A stretch of DNA of 64,000 bases, taken from assembly GCA_951799425.1 (NCBI GenBank), contig OX637393.1:14520244-14584243 (forward strand), written 5' to 3'. The notes beneath the pieces are model-generated. The model was not told the origin of the DNA and made no database searches. It worked only from the letters and a program-made list of their open reading frames with translations. A program made the position numbers and the translations under genes. Source of the stretch: Ilex aquifolium. Taxonomy: Eukaryota; Streptophyta; Magnoliopsida; Aquifoliales; Aquifoliaceae. This document shows positions 55,401 to 64,000 of the stretch, piece by piece. Every line of letters begins with the position of its first letter. Position 1 is the stretch's first letter.

Positions 55401-58400
55401 GATGCTAAGTTAATGGGGTGACCATAAAGATCACATTCAAGGTGCTTTTGTTATGAAATATTTGTCAAGAATGATTTGATTGGAGAGAAATTCAAGAATT
55501 TTTTAGGATAAGTATGAAGTGTTTCAAGGGCTTTGGAACTGAATTTACTTTCTAGGAACTTTTTGGGCTTTGGTTTCAAAGGAGTTTGCAAATATCCCTC
55601 TATTTGGAAATTTGGCAAATTGGAAGGCGACTTGTGATTGATTTGTTTGTTTTTTTCTCTATGTACTGTTTTTTATGGTTTGTATTTTGGATGGATTACT
55701 TGTCCATGCATGAGTTTCACTTGTACGCTATTTTTCTTTTAATAAAATTGTGTTTCCCATCAAAAAAGAAAAAAGAATGGAGTTGCTTTATTGTGGGGCA
55801 TTAATAATGGTGATTACAAATGCTTTCTATTCGATAACACCAAAAAAATTTAGAGTAAATTAATACTAGAAGCAACAAAATCGAAATTTGTATGTTCTTC
55901 AACCAAAATAAGCACCTAAGAATCACAGCATTGGAAGATAGGGGCGCAGGTTTTGGGCTTGAGGGAAGGGATTCTATAATTGCAGATGCAGAGGAAGGAT
56001 TGGGGGGGGGGGGGGGAGGGGGGAGAGGGAGAGAGAGAGAGAGATGGTTCTGAACCAACCAGAAGTTGGACACGTTGCTGTACACATACATGCCACATCA
56101 TTCTGTATGGCTTTTCTGTTTGATTTTCATGTATGTGGAGCCTTACCCGAATAGAAAGAGATTACTTGGTTCAAATCATGAGAAATTGCTTGTAGAAAGT
56201 CCTAAGAAAGAAAGTGCACATATCGAGGTTCAAGAAAAATGCATTTTGGAATTGTTATTACAATGTAATCAATCCAAATAACACATATGCTCTAATGCCC
56301 ATTTGGTGCTCCACATTGAAAGGAAATCTTTCAAAATCTATCAACGTGTATTCTAAATGGGTCTACCTTACTTTTTGTTGCATTTTATATGTGTATATTG
56401 GGATAAATGTGGGGATGTCCTGGTCCTTGGAATGGCAATGGTATTTGATTTGTACGTTCTCAAAGAATGTAGGACAGGAGAAGGCTGATATAGATCACAT
56501 AGTTGGTAAGTTGATGAGATAGTTCATCTTTTCCTTTTAGTCAGTCGGTGATTAACGAAACATTGTGCAATTAAAATCGACAGAGTTTTTAAGTCCACTT
56601 TGAACGTTTGATGTACTGAAGATAATTTTATAAACGAAGAGAACCATCTGTATCTTGTAAGATCATCTTATGCTATAACTGTGTGCTTTTGATCACCTTT
56701 TGTTATTGATGTAACACGGCGCTCGGGCACAGCATCAAACAAGTTGGGCAGTGAAAAGATATAAGCTACTGTTCTTTTCTGGTAAGTTATCCTATATACA
56801 ACAAGGAAGATGGGAGTAATAGGAGGCAGCGAGAGAGAGTAGAAGAAGAAGAAAATATATGAAATGCGAAAGGAGAGACAGATTTCCTAGCCTTGTACTT
56901 ATGAGGCGAATGAAAGAGGGATATTGGGAAAAGTTGGGGGACTATGATAAGAGAGAGTGGGTGCATCTTCTACGCCTTTCAATACCCATTGAATAGAGAG
57001 AGAACAAGAGAAGGAAGAGGAAGAAAGGGGAGATGAGAGGAAAGGGCAGAGAGATAGAGAGATAGAGAGATGAGAGCCCAAAGCTCTTCAAAACTCAAAT
57101 ATCATGCATTTCTGGAGGCTGATTTCTTTGACCCCAACAAACCTGTATAGTCCTAGAAACACATCTCTACTTTCAATAGTTAACTCCTCTACTAATAGTG
57201 TCAATCCCATTAATTTGCGCCTAAAGCATCCAATTACAATACAATATTATCAAGAAATGACTCCTCTTAAGACTTTTAACACTTACGTCATATATTTTGC
57301 CCTGATATATCCATATGAGAGATCATGTTGATGAGTATGGGGTTTGGTGCATAAGAAACATCTCCAGAAAGTGCAGAAGTAATAATTGTTTCAACTGATA
57401 TTAGTTGTATTGAAGGAAAAAAAAAGGTATTATGATTGGGGCCATGCATAACAAAATGGAGGTATAAAAGGGTTGTGCTGTAAAACTTAATGTTCTTTTT
57501 TGTTTTTTTTTTTTGACCTAATGAGCCCATTTCTTGTATTTAATTTATTTATTTATTTATTTTGATAAGAAGCATAACTTTCATTAAATAATGAAAACAT
57601 TACAATATAGTGGACAAGCAATTTTCCATCCTAAAGAAAAAACAAAGTGGATAGAAATAAACAAAACAACTTTAGAACATAACCATGTAATCATCTAACT
57701 GCACGACGCAATCCAATCGATATTAAGGGGAAAAAATGGCACATCCTCAAACTCTTTAGCGGCCACCGCCCAAACCAATAACTTTGCTTTGTTCCATAGG
57801 AACACATGTTCTTCTTTATTGTCAAAGATTCTCCTATTCCTTTCCATCCATACCACTTAAAGAATTGCCATAACCACACTCAGTACAAGATTATTCTATT
57901 TCTTTCCATCCTCTACTTATTACAAGATCCAAAGGTATCGGGCTTTATGCTTTAGCAGGCAAACCGATGATTTTCACCTCATACTATTTAAGTTATAAAG
58001 GAAATTCAGATCCAAAAGCTATCTACCTTTTGGAATTATTCATTGGGGAAAGGTTTGGGGAATTTTGGGAATGACACGAAGGAGAAAGGCAAGCAGTTAA
58101 CAGGAAAAAGGAATTATGTGGAGAATATGTTCTCATTGAGGAATTGACTGGATTAGTTTAATAAGGAAAAATGAATCGGTATTTTTTATGAATATTTTCC
58201 CAGCAAATGGAATTTTGGCCATAGCTCAGAACTTTGTGGCATTCCTTTCATTAACTGGTGAGAGTTTTACCAGAATTTGGTGCCTAATACCATAAACATC
58301 ACCTACCCCTTCTCAGAAAATGAAGATAATGCTAAGAATCCTTTTGCTTTCTTGCTTTGCTAAATAGTGAAGTAAGCAGTTATTATGCCTAATGAAGATA

Positions 58401-58672
58401 AATCTTTATTCACGCAGATAGCATGTATTGGCCCATGTTTATTATTGCAACCTTAGCTGCTGTTGTCGCGAGTCAGGCCACCATTTCTGCTACTTTTTCA
58501 ATTATCAAGCAGGCTGTTGCACTTGGGTGTTTCCCAAGAGTGAAGGTTGTGCACACATCAAAGAAATTCCTTGGGCAGATATATATTCCAGATATTAATT
58601 GGATCCTTATGATTCTTTGCATTGCTGTGACTGCTGGATTCAAAAATAAAAGCCAAATTGGCAATGCTTATG
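40299..58672 (+). CDS. KUP11: KUP/HAK/KT potassium transporter, KUP10/11-like, 5' part (7 exons, C-terminus beyond window)
   Basis: The product is a multi-pass membrane protein that carries potassium, probably with protons, into or across plant cell membranes. Seven exons join with canonical GT-AG sites into an open frame of 444 codons plus one base. The start ATG (40,299) has G at -3 and +4. The soluble start ends [14 protein letters not shown]. Family motifs follow in order: [13 protein letters not shown] (residues 58-70), [19 protein letters not shown] (about 113), [14 protein letters not shown] (190), [15 protein letters not shown] (about 240), [18 protein letters not shown] (about 294), [16 protein letters not shown] (about 375), and [18 protein letters not shown], ending QIGNAYG. 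The family is usually about 770-800 residues, so the last third, with its cytosolic tail, lies beyond 64,000. Intron 1 is phase 0; all others are phase 1. Introns 2, 3, 6 and 7 are 4 kb or longer. The match to the potassium transporter 11 branch is from memory of the family; KUP10 is the alternative. Confidence 0.9.
41073..41298 (+). CDS. KUP11: KUP exon 2
   Basis: Acceptor TTTCCTGCAG, donor TCAAG then GTAAGC. Encodes residues 43-117 and the first base of 118: the first two membrane segments with the signature GDLGTSPLY and FNTFPHG-like loop ([14 protein letters not shown]), ending ANDNGQ. Ends in phase 1. Confidence 0.93.
41886..41910 (+). repeat. (GA)n microsatellite
   Basis: Twelve GA units in KUP intron 2. 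Confidence 0.9.
43640..44620 (+). mobile_element. LTR-like insertion in KUP intron 2
   Basis: It separates X' from Y' of the duplication. In order it has a 64-bp tandem repeat, a TATA-like TCTATTTATAGTGG at about 44,214, a short duplication of TAGTTATCCATATAA (44,237-44,270) and T-rich sequence with repeated GGAATTTAAG. This order resembles U3-R-U5 of a plus-strand LTR. Ends and target duplication were not resolved. Confidence 0.4.
43715..43970 (+). repeat. 64-bp tandem repeat
   Basis: Four units start near 43,715, 43,781, 43,845 and 43,906. Each has GATTTGTTGAAGACGAGGG, then GTGGTTCTCG, then CAATCTTTGATTTGGT, with point changes. Confidence 0.8.
44984..45033 (-). mobile_element. Poly(T) micro-insertion with 17-bp target duplication
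   Basis: GTTTATTCTTCTTATAG occurs perfectly at 44,984-45,000 and 45,017-45,033 around a 16-base insert of eight T and CGGAAGGT. On the minus strand it is ACCTTCCG plus poly(A). The corresponding place in duplicate Y (about 43,125) lacks the insert. Confidence 0.7.
47924..48169 (+). CDS. KUP11: KUP exon 3
   Basis: Acceptor TTTAATGTGCAG, donor TATCAG then GTACGT. Encodes residues 118-199: [20 protein letters not shown], the basic loop [20 protein letters not shown], and the third membrane segment [20 protein letters not shown]. It joins exon 2 across 6.6 kb without a stop. Ends in phase 1. Confidence 0.93.
48243..48265 (+). repeat. (TC)n microsatellite
   Basis: About eleven TC units shortly after the exon 3 donor, in the early part of intron 3. 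Confidence 0.9.
50240..51242. mobile_element. hAT-type element in KUP intron 3
   Basis: The left end TAGGTCTGTCAATGGATTGG mirrors the right end (reversed TAGGCTTGTCAATGAATCGG). Flanks ACGACCAG (50,232-50,239) and TCGACCCG (51,243-51,250) match at 6 of 8 bases. GGATT/AATCC-rich ends, no transposase. Confidence 0.7.
51290..52360. mobile_element. Related hAT-like fragment
   Basis: The right end CTATTGACAGGCCTA at 52,346-52,360 is the same terminal design as the element at 50,240, and the ends are again rich in GGATCCGA-like phrases (51,300-51,460 and 52,250-52,340). A matching left end and target duplication were not found. The purine-rich stretch 51,900-52,050 gives chance Arg/Glu-rich ORFs. 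Confidence 0.4.
52629..53264. mobile_element. hAT-type MITE with perfect 8-bp duplication
   Basis: Ends CTAAGAAGCATGGGCACGG and CTATGACGCACGGACAC (reversed) are diverged inverted repeats. GTTTTAGA is perfectly repeated at 52,621-52,628 and 53,265-53,272. GTGTCGGACA and ACACGTGTC phrases fill the ends. This is a widespread plant MITE type. Confidence 0.85.
53311..53350 (-). mobile_element. Poly(T) micro-insertion with 12-bp target duplication
   Basis: GAGCTTAATTAC occurs at 53,311-53,322 and 53,339-53,350 around a 16-base insert of eleven T and ATCAC. On the minus strand it is GTGAT plus poly(A). Same pattern as at 35,068 and 44,984. Confidence 0.7.
53661..53711 (+). CDS. KUP11: KUP exon 4 (51 bp micro-exon)
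   Basis: Acceptor TTTAGCAG, donor AATG then GTACTT. The one base from exon 3 completes Val, giving [17 protein letters not shown], exactly the stretch expected after ILTPAVS in the family. Too short to be found by ORF length. Ends in phase 1. Confidence 0.9.
53851..54111 (+). CDS. KUP11: KUP exon 5
   Basis: Acceptor CTTTGTTGCAG, donor CACAG then GTTTTT. Encodes residues 217-303 plus one base: [20 protein letters not shown], then [18 protein letters not shown], the loop [18 protein letters not shown], and [12 protein letters not shown]. Intron 4 before it is only 139 bases. Ends in phase 1. Confidence 0.93.
54234..54401 (+). CDS. KUP11: KUP exon 6
   Basis: Acceptor AATATTGCAG, donor TTCCAG then GTTTGT. 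Encodes [20 protein letters not shown], a membrane segment [20 protein letters not shown], and [16 protein letters not shown]. Intron 5 before it is 122 bases. Ends in phase 1. Confidence 0.93.
55079..55100 (+). repeat. (TC)n microsatellite
   Basis: Eleven TC units within KUP intron 6. The ORFs on both strands across it are low-complexity Ser-Leu and Arg-Glu frames. Confidence 0.9.
56002..56044 (+). repeat. Poly(G) plus (GA)n tract
   Basis: Fourteen or more consecutive G, then GAGGGGGG and a GA run. G-quadruplex-prone and a likely source of sequencing or assembly error. Confidence 0.85.
57541..57880 (-). mobile_element. LINE (L1-type) 3' end, 5'-truncated
   Basis: On the minus strand the fragment [20 protein letters not shown], then [20 protein letters not shown] and a TAG at 57,695, is the end of the zinc-binding (zf-RVT) domain of plant LINE ORF2 proteins (57,695-57,847). 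A short 3' region and a TTTA-repeat tail (57,541-57,563 on the plus strand) follow. A frameshift just before ERN breaks the frame. It sits antisense to KUP. Confidence 0.75.
58418..58672 (+). CDS. KUP11: KUP exon 7
   Basis: Acceptor TTCACGCAG, donor TTATG then GTGAGT. Encodes residues 360-444: [59 protein letters not shown], then [18 protein letters not shown], ending QIGNAYG. In the family the next exon starts with a TAVVIVML-like membrane segment; it was not found up to 64,000. Ends in phase 1. Confidence 0.92.
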
Positions 58673-59549
58673 GTGAGTTCATATGCCCTTACATTTAATA
58701 AGCTTTATATAGATAATTTTCATTTAATTTAAAGAGGTATACATCTGCTGGAAAAGGACATGATTTTATATTTGTGTTTCATCATGATTTCCTAATGTAT
58801 GGGCGATTGTATACTTCCATTTGTTTTGACCGTTTACTAAGCCGTTTGCAGTATGGGGTACAAAAAATACATATTTCTGAGCTTTTGTAACTTGGCATCT
58901 GAATTTACGTACTGTGTTTATAAATTTGAAACTATAAAGTTTCTTGCAAAAAAAAAAATATAAATTGAAAAGATTAAGAAGAAGTTTAGACAACTCAGAC
59001 TCTTTTTTCTACTTATTTTTGTCCCCTGGCAATCAACAAGGGAGCTTGAGGCCCTAAAAAATTTAGGTTGAGAGTCCAATCTGATAGGTCTTCGAGGCCA
59101 GTAAGTTTGGCAGAAGTCGTGCTCTCTTCATTGTTGTATTTATTGAATCTTATTTGGTGCGTTTTTGTCTCTCTATCGCTGGTTATGTACATAAATGTAC
59201 TGTATTAATCTACGGTTTTGGTGTGAGAGCATGTATTTTCAATTTTTGTAGCATAAGATGTGCATTGCCTCGCTATTACAAATCAAAACATATTTTGGTT
59301 TATGATTTTCCGATATATGATTCCAATATAAATTCATCCGTGTGTAGAAGTCTATATGATAATATTGTTATATGCATAGATACACATATTTCTATATATC
59401 AACAAAGTTTGGTATATGGTTATTGAGAAGTTAGATGTTATTTTTTTCCCTGGTAAATATCAGACTACACTAGAAGACAAGAAATGAGGAGTAATATGAA
59501 AGCGTCCCACTTAATGATTTTAATCTGAAATTATACAAAGTAAAGGAAA

Positions 59550-59990
59550 ATCATCAAACTCCTTTGTACCCGAAATCCACAAAAATGTCAAAATGAACTC
59601 CATCCCATATGCTGAGTTCATACCTGCTTCTGCCACCCATATATCCTTGCATTTCCCTCCAACTAACCCAGACGAAAGCTAATTGCACACTTTTAAAGGA
59701 TAGTAGTTTTAATCCTTTCTGAATCCCCAAAAGCTTCCTCAAATGAAGAGGCATTGTGTCTAGGAATTACCTAACTCACCGCAGCAAATTGGAATCAATG
59801 CAACTACAATCCCAAAGCAACATGCTAATCAAGAACAGGTGTTCAATACTCTCATCTTTCAGCACCTGGCATACAAGTGTGGTAATAAGAAAGCATAGGT
59901 CTTAATTTCTGAATCAAATCAGTCACATTAGTTCTACCATGAGTAAAACTGTTCATGTACACACTTGAATCTTAATAGGTCCTCTGCCTC
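59550..59990 (-). pseudogene. Decayed LINE ORF2, zinc-binding domain
   Basis: On the minus strand, phrases typical of the zf-RVT domain appear in order in shifting frames: MNSFTHGRTNVTDLIQKL (about 59,955), then ESIEHLFLISMLLWD (about 59,850), then LAFVWVSWREMQGY (about 59,665). Stops and frameshifts interrupt it. The call rests on short motifs. Confidence 0.5.
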
Positions 59991-60470
59991 CCTTCTTATC
60001 CAAGATGGAGAAAATATTGGTATTGAATGATTATCGGAAGTTGGATATTATTAGAGATATTGTGCAATGTAGATTTCACTATAAGTAGTTAATTTACCTC
60101 TCTTAGATGACCGAATTGAATTGCTTTAATATCTTTTCATTATAAAAACTCCAGCACTTCTTTTAGTGGGTTCCGAATCAGTATAGAGAAATGGACACTT
60201 CTAGATAGGGACAGAGTCAGTTTGTGAGATTTTGCATAAATCATTCTATTTTGTTCTTGCACAAATTGTTAAATTTTTGACGAAAATAATCCACAAGTCT
60301 CTTTTTAGTGGTTAATGGTACAATGTGTTTAAATCAACAGTTGAGGTCATGTCAAATGAGATCAGTAGCATAATTTGGAGGTCAAAGTATAATAATTTAA
60401 AAACTAAAGAGAGCCCTTATGAAATGCATAAAATATAATGCTTAAAACTTGAAAGAGGAAAAAGGCGGTG

Positions 60471-60483
60471 GGGGGGGGGGGGG
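60471..60483 (+). repeat. Poly(G) run
   Basis: Thirteen consecutive G; simple repeat. Confidence 0.85.
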
Positions 60484-60644
60484 CTATGGCCAAACTGTAG
60501 CTCTGCCTCTGCTTCTAGGATACATTATGCATGTGTTCACAACAAAAAAAATAACTTCCATCATATGTATTATATAGTTCCACACGCCCAGTGGGCACTT
60601 AGTAGTTATAATATACGTGTGACCAATAAGCCTTGGGTTCAGGG

Positions 60645-60997
60645 TAAGGATCAAAATTTCGTTTCGGTGTATTGTTTCAGTCACTTAGGAACTGAAAACG
60701 TTTCGATATGTTTCGGAATCGTTTCGACCCGTTTCAAAAACATAATGAAAAAAAATAAAAAATTTTAGAATTATTTTTCTACAACATTGATTTAAATATA
60801 TCAAAGTATCTTGAAATATCTTGAAACATTCCGAAATAATTGTGCAGATACATTGAAATATTATAATACATCTCGAAACATTATGAAATACCGCGAAATA
60901 TTAGAATTTCGATTCCATCATTGATTCATTTCGGTCTCCCTGAAAACGAAAACATTTCGGACATTTCGATCGTTTCGAAACCATATTTTGATCCTTA
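60645..60997. mobile_element. hAT-like MITE in KUP intron 7
   Basis: TAAGGATCAAAATTTCGTTTCG on the left mirrors (reversed) TAAGGATCAAAATATGGTTTCG on the right, 19 of 22 bases. Both halves are rich in GTTTCG and ATTTCGG. The 8-bp flanks match at only about half their bases, so the superfamily is tentative. Confidence 0.65.
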
Positions 60998-61356
60998 CGT
61001 CAATGTACGACTCTCTTTTTGGTATTGGAAAAAAAGATGATTTAGTGAAAATCAAATTAACAGTCTGATGTGACAAGGTATAGCATGGGAGGTAGATGAT
61101 GAATCATTGTTATTTATGTGCACGTTCATGCATTAATACATGTAAATACACTTGCATATATACATATATGTACATATGCTCTCATATACACCTAAATATG
61201 CACTTCTTGTTTTATAGACCAACAAATCACTGTTGATTATCATGATTAATGAGCTACAAATATTGTGCCACAGACGTAGAGCAATTGGCTATCGTGTATG
61301 AAATGATTTCATAAATAAAAAGTTATAGGAAAAATTTCATCCACACTCCCTGTAAT

Positions 61357-62468
61357 TAGGTCTAAATTAAATGACACCCCCTCTCGATTCTGAAACTTCA
61401 CTGTCACCACCTGTCAGTGTTTGTCTGATTACAGAGTTAACGTCGATTGCTAATTTACAAAAATACTCCTGAATATTTTATAGGGTAAATTTTATCTACA
61501 CTCCTTATAAATTGACATAATTTCAATAACACCCCCTCCCATGTAAATGCACTCCCTTTTAGTTCTATTATATTAACTTTTACATTCATCAATATAATAT
61601 TTAATTTTATCAAATTAATGTCCTTTATTTAATTTTATCAAATTAGCATTTAGTTATATTAATTTAGTATTTATTTTATCAAATTAATATTATTTATTTA
61701 ATTTAATATTAAATTATTATTTAATTTTATCAAATCAACATCAAATTGACATTTAATTTTATTAAATTAAAATTTAATATATTAAATAGAATATTAAATT
61801 CTATTAATTTAATATTTAACCTTATCAAATTAATGTCAGTTATTTAATTTAACATCAAATAAACATTCAATTTAACAATAACATAGTTTATAACTATATC
61901 TTATGTCAAATTCCTTCTCCCCTATGTCACAATATACTGACATTTAAACATCTAAAAAAAATTGCTTAAAAAAATAAAAAAAAATTGCATGAACAAAAAA
62001 TATAAATTGAATGAAAAAATTAAAAATATCTGGATGAAAAAAATAAAAAATAAAAACTGAATGAAATTTTTTTAAAAATCTACATAAAAAACATTTACAA
62101 ATCTACAAGATTTTTTTTTTTTACCAACTTATGTAGTGAACGATCAGTGTGGAAAACGACTTGAAGAACAAATGGCTGAACATTCAGTCTCCTATGTCTT
62201 CTAGCAACACAAAACTTGTTTCTGACCTCTACCAACAAAAAGGGATATGGTATATATATAGGGAAAAGAGTTGAAGACATTTTAGTACATTTATATGAGG
62301 AAGGGTAGTTTTGACATTTTCAAAAAATTTAAAGGCAAACCGTTACTTTTTGCACCGACACGGTTAAACATTACTGTTAAGGGGGTGTCTTTGATTTGAA
62401 AGTATAAACCAGAAGGGAGTGCAGTGAAGTTTCAGAATCGGGAGGGAGTGTCATTGAATTTAGGCCTA
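61357..62468. mobile_element. Element with 47-bp inverted repeats, probably Mutator-like
   Basis: 61,357-61,403 is the inverse of 62,422-62,468 with about five differences (TAGGTCTAAATTAAATGACA against TAGGCCTAAATTCAATGACA, through GATTCTGAAACTTCACTG). A similar GGGTAAATTTTATCTACACT phrase at 61,483 suggests a nested relative. The interior has an AT-rich repeat (61,560-61,880). No transposase; target duplication not found. Confidence 0.65.
61560..61880 (+). repeat. AT-rich degenerate repeat
   Basis: Variants of TATTTAATTTTATCAAATTA repeated with spacing of about 20 to 40 bases. It resembles the minisatellite at 15,485-15,990 in style, though on the opposite strand sense. Confidence 0.7.
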
Positions 62469-63399
62469 ACAAATTATTAGTTTGTTGTGATATCTTTGTC
62501 CTACTTTAAAGGATTTGATGTCTCATTTCAACCATATCATGTCATCTGTCTTCCTTAAATTCTTTTTCACGGCCTACAAATCGAGGAGAAAAGAGATTGT
62601 TTGTGCGGGTGGGGGAAGGGGGACTTCTATGATCCTTCACCATATTTCTTGATGTTATTTTAGAGTGGAAAAAGAACTAGCACTTCATGTAAGGAAATAC
62701 ATGGAAACTGATCGAATTATTATTCGCACCTCATCTTGTTTCCATTGACTACCAAGGGACCACTCATTTTCTCCCTCACACCTTTTACTTACTAGGATTG
62801 CAAGTCAGACAAGTTACGAGGATTGAGAGGCCAACCTAAGCTCAAAAATGTATATTGCCCTCAATCTGAACCAGACTTGCAACCTGAGTCCTTTGACCCT
62901 CAATCTGAGAACTCATAATCCTCTAATTATCAACAAAAGTTGAATGGTAAACACACACACACTAAAGATATGAAACTAGCATATACCATTTATTTGAAAC
63001 TCCAAACAAAGACTAAGACGATTCTAATCATTACTATTTTGCATAACTACGCATCTAAAGTCCTAACACTACTGATAGAGATCCAAAATGGATTGGATAA
63101 ACTTGAATCGAAGAATTTGAATTATTATTTATTTTAGTATTATTTTATTAGTTGAGGACTATTTGTTTAACTAAACGTATTAGTTATAGAGTTTGATTAT
63201 GAAATTATTATAGAGCTTTAGTGATGCAATTCATAAGATGTTCAAAGAAACGCAAATTCGAAGATGTGAAATACAATGGAATTGGCTTGCCATCAACATA
63301 AAGATCCATATGGAACCCTGTATTATTGTATTTTTACTCTTATTTTAAGTTAGTTTGAGTCAATTTGCTAGTATTAGTATTTTATATGTCCTTTTAATA
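62469..63399. other. No further feature recognised
   Basis: Part of KUP intron 7. AT-rich; the 65-codon frame at 62,940-63,137 has no domain. Confidence 0.45.
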
Positions 63400-64000
63400 G
63401 TATTTACACTCAAGGGTATTTTTGTAATTTCTAAAATTTCTGAAACGGCTCATAATCCAACCCGTGGGGTCTTTTGGGTCAAACTCTGGTATTAGATATG
63501 CTAAAATTTAGAGTCCTAATTTTAGTTTGTTTTAATTTTCTAATTTTTAGTGATATAGAGTTTTTAAAGTTCTAGAGACTTTGCAATCCTAATCTTTTAG
63601 GATTATGAGTACTTAAAACTCTATATATTGTTAGTAATATTTTTAATAAAAGATAGAGATATTTCAGAAATTTCAGCAATTATATGTTTCTTGAGTTGTG
63701 TGATGCAATTCTAACCCCCCCTAGATGTGATGTGTAAGGAACTCTAGGAGTGATTCCAACCCAATATCACTGTTCACAGTCCTATTACAGTTCACAGCTC
63801 CTAAACAGCCCCAATTTTGATTTTTGCATAGCTGTCCTACATCATTTAGTAGAATAGTAATATTTGAGAGATTGGTTATGAAATTATTTTAGAATTTTAA
63901 TAGGAGAATAAATTTTGTTTTAATAGGAGATTTAATCTATAAATATTGATGTAATCTCTACCATTTCGTGGTAGAGAGAGTGATATTAATAAAAGTGTTT
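63400..64000 (+). mobile_element. LTR-like sequence at the right edge
   Basis: Two related blocks: 63,530-63,665 has CTATATATTG then AATAAAAG, and 63,850-64,000 has CTATAAATATTGATG, a hairpin ACCATTTCGTGGT and AATAAAAG. TATA-like boxes followed by polyadenylation-like AATAAA within 60 bases resemble LTR promoters. Ends are not visible, so the call is weak. Confidence 0.35.

Larger units (their letters stand above)
54402..58417 (+). other. KUP intron 6 (4.0 kb)
   Basis: Contains a TC microsatellite (55,079-55,100), a G-run with GA repeats (56,002-56,044), a GA-rich purine stretch (56,940-57,072) and a LINE 3' end (57,541-57,880). The remaining sequence has only chance ORFs. Confidence 0.85.
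58673..64000 (+). other. KUP intron 7, continuing past the window
   Basis: Starts at the GTGAGT donor after exon 7. No exon with the next transporter segment was found in any frame, so the intron is longer than 5.3 kb. It contains a LINE remnant, a hAT MITE, an inverted-repeat element and LTR-like sequence. Confidence 0.7.

Noticed and set aside
40299-58672. KUP locus as a pseudogene
   Set aside because: Seven exons with canonical splice sites, consistent phases, no stop and all expected motifs; only the end is outside the window.

Overview
The window is nuclear DNA of a flowering plant, probably a woody eudicot with a TE-rich genome. It is AT-rich. Its one recognisable host gene is a plant KUP/HAK/KT potassium transporter with canonical GT-AG introns. 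Everything else is transposable-element sequence of plant type (LTR retrotransposons with a tRNA-Asp primer-binding site, Helitrons, hAT and Mutator-like MITEs, LINE and SINE remnants) and one mitochondrial insertion. No rRNA or tRNA gene was recognised.

Region 1 to 10,826 is one minus-strand LTR retrotransposon. A partial 3' LTR lies at the left edge, the primer-binding site at 9,246-9,263, and a complete 5' LTR at 9,268-10,826. Its interior is invaded by a plus-strand Helitron ending at 8,350, which carries gene-like sequence. Region 10,827 to 31,200 is a repeat landscape: hAT MITEs (10,985-11,450; a nested pair at 28,538-29,689), a solo LTR with 5-bp flanks (14,403-15,131), a GCAGCTAGGCTA-rich LTR (about 22,977-23,715), minisatellites, a MULE MITE with a perfect 9-bp TSD (24,954-25,258), and two Helitrons (18,761-20,240 and 30,132-30,873). 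Region 31,240 to 34,150 is a mosaic of degraded Ty3/gypsy sequence and mitochondrial DNA containing a frameshifted atp1 start. Region 34,157 to 38,168 holds a minus-strand Helitron, a SINE-like retroposon with a 13-bp TSD, and a hAT element containing a MULE that contains a large palindrome.

From about 38,770 to the right edge lies the potassium transporter gene, most like the KUP10/KUP11 (potassium transporter 11) branch. A TATA box, a tandemly duplicated leader with two related upstream ORFs, and seven coding exons (40,299-58,672) encode residues 1 to 444. The reading frame is open and every splice site is canonical. The C-terminal part must lie beyond 64,000, because no further exon was found. 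Introns 2, 3, 6 and 7 are 4 to 6.6 kb long and hold hAT elements, LINE tails, an LTR-like block and an internal segmental duplication.

No new multi-gene system is evident. The most unusual items are the Helitron with three successive decayed 3' hairpins, the hAT-MULE-palindrome nest, the mitochondrial/retrotransposon mosaic, four tiny poly(T) inserts with 9 to 17 bp perfect target duplications, and the duplicated upstream ORFs of the transporter gene.
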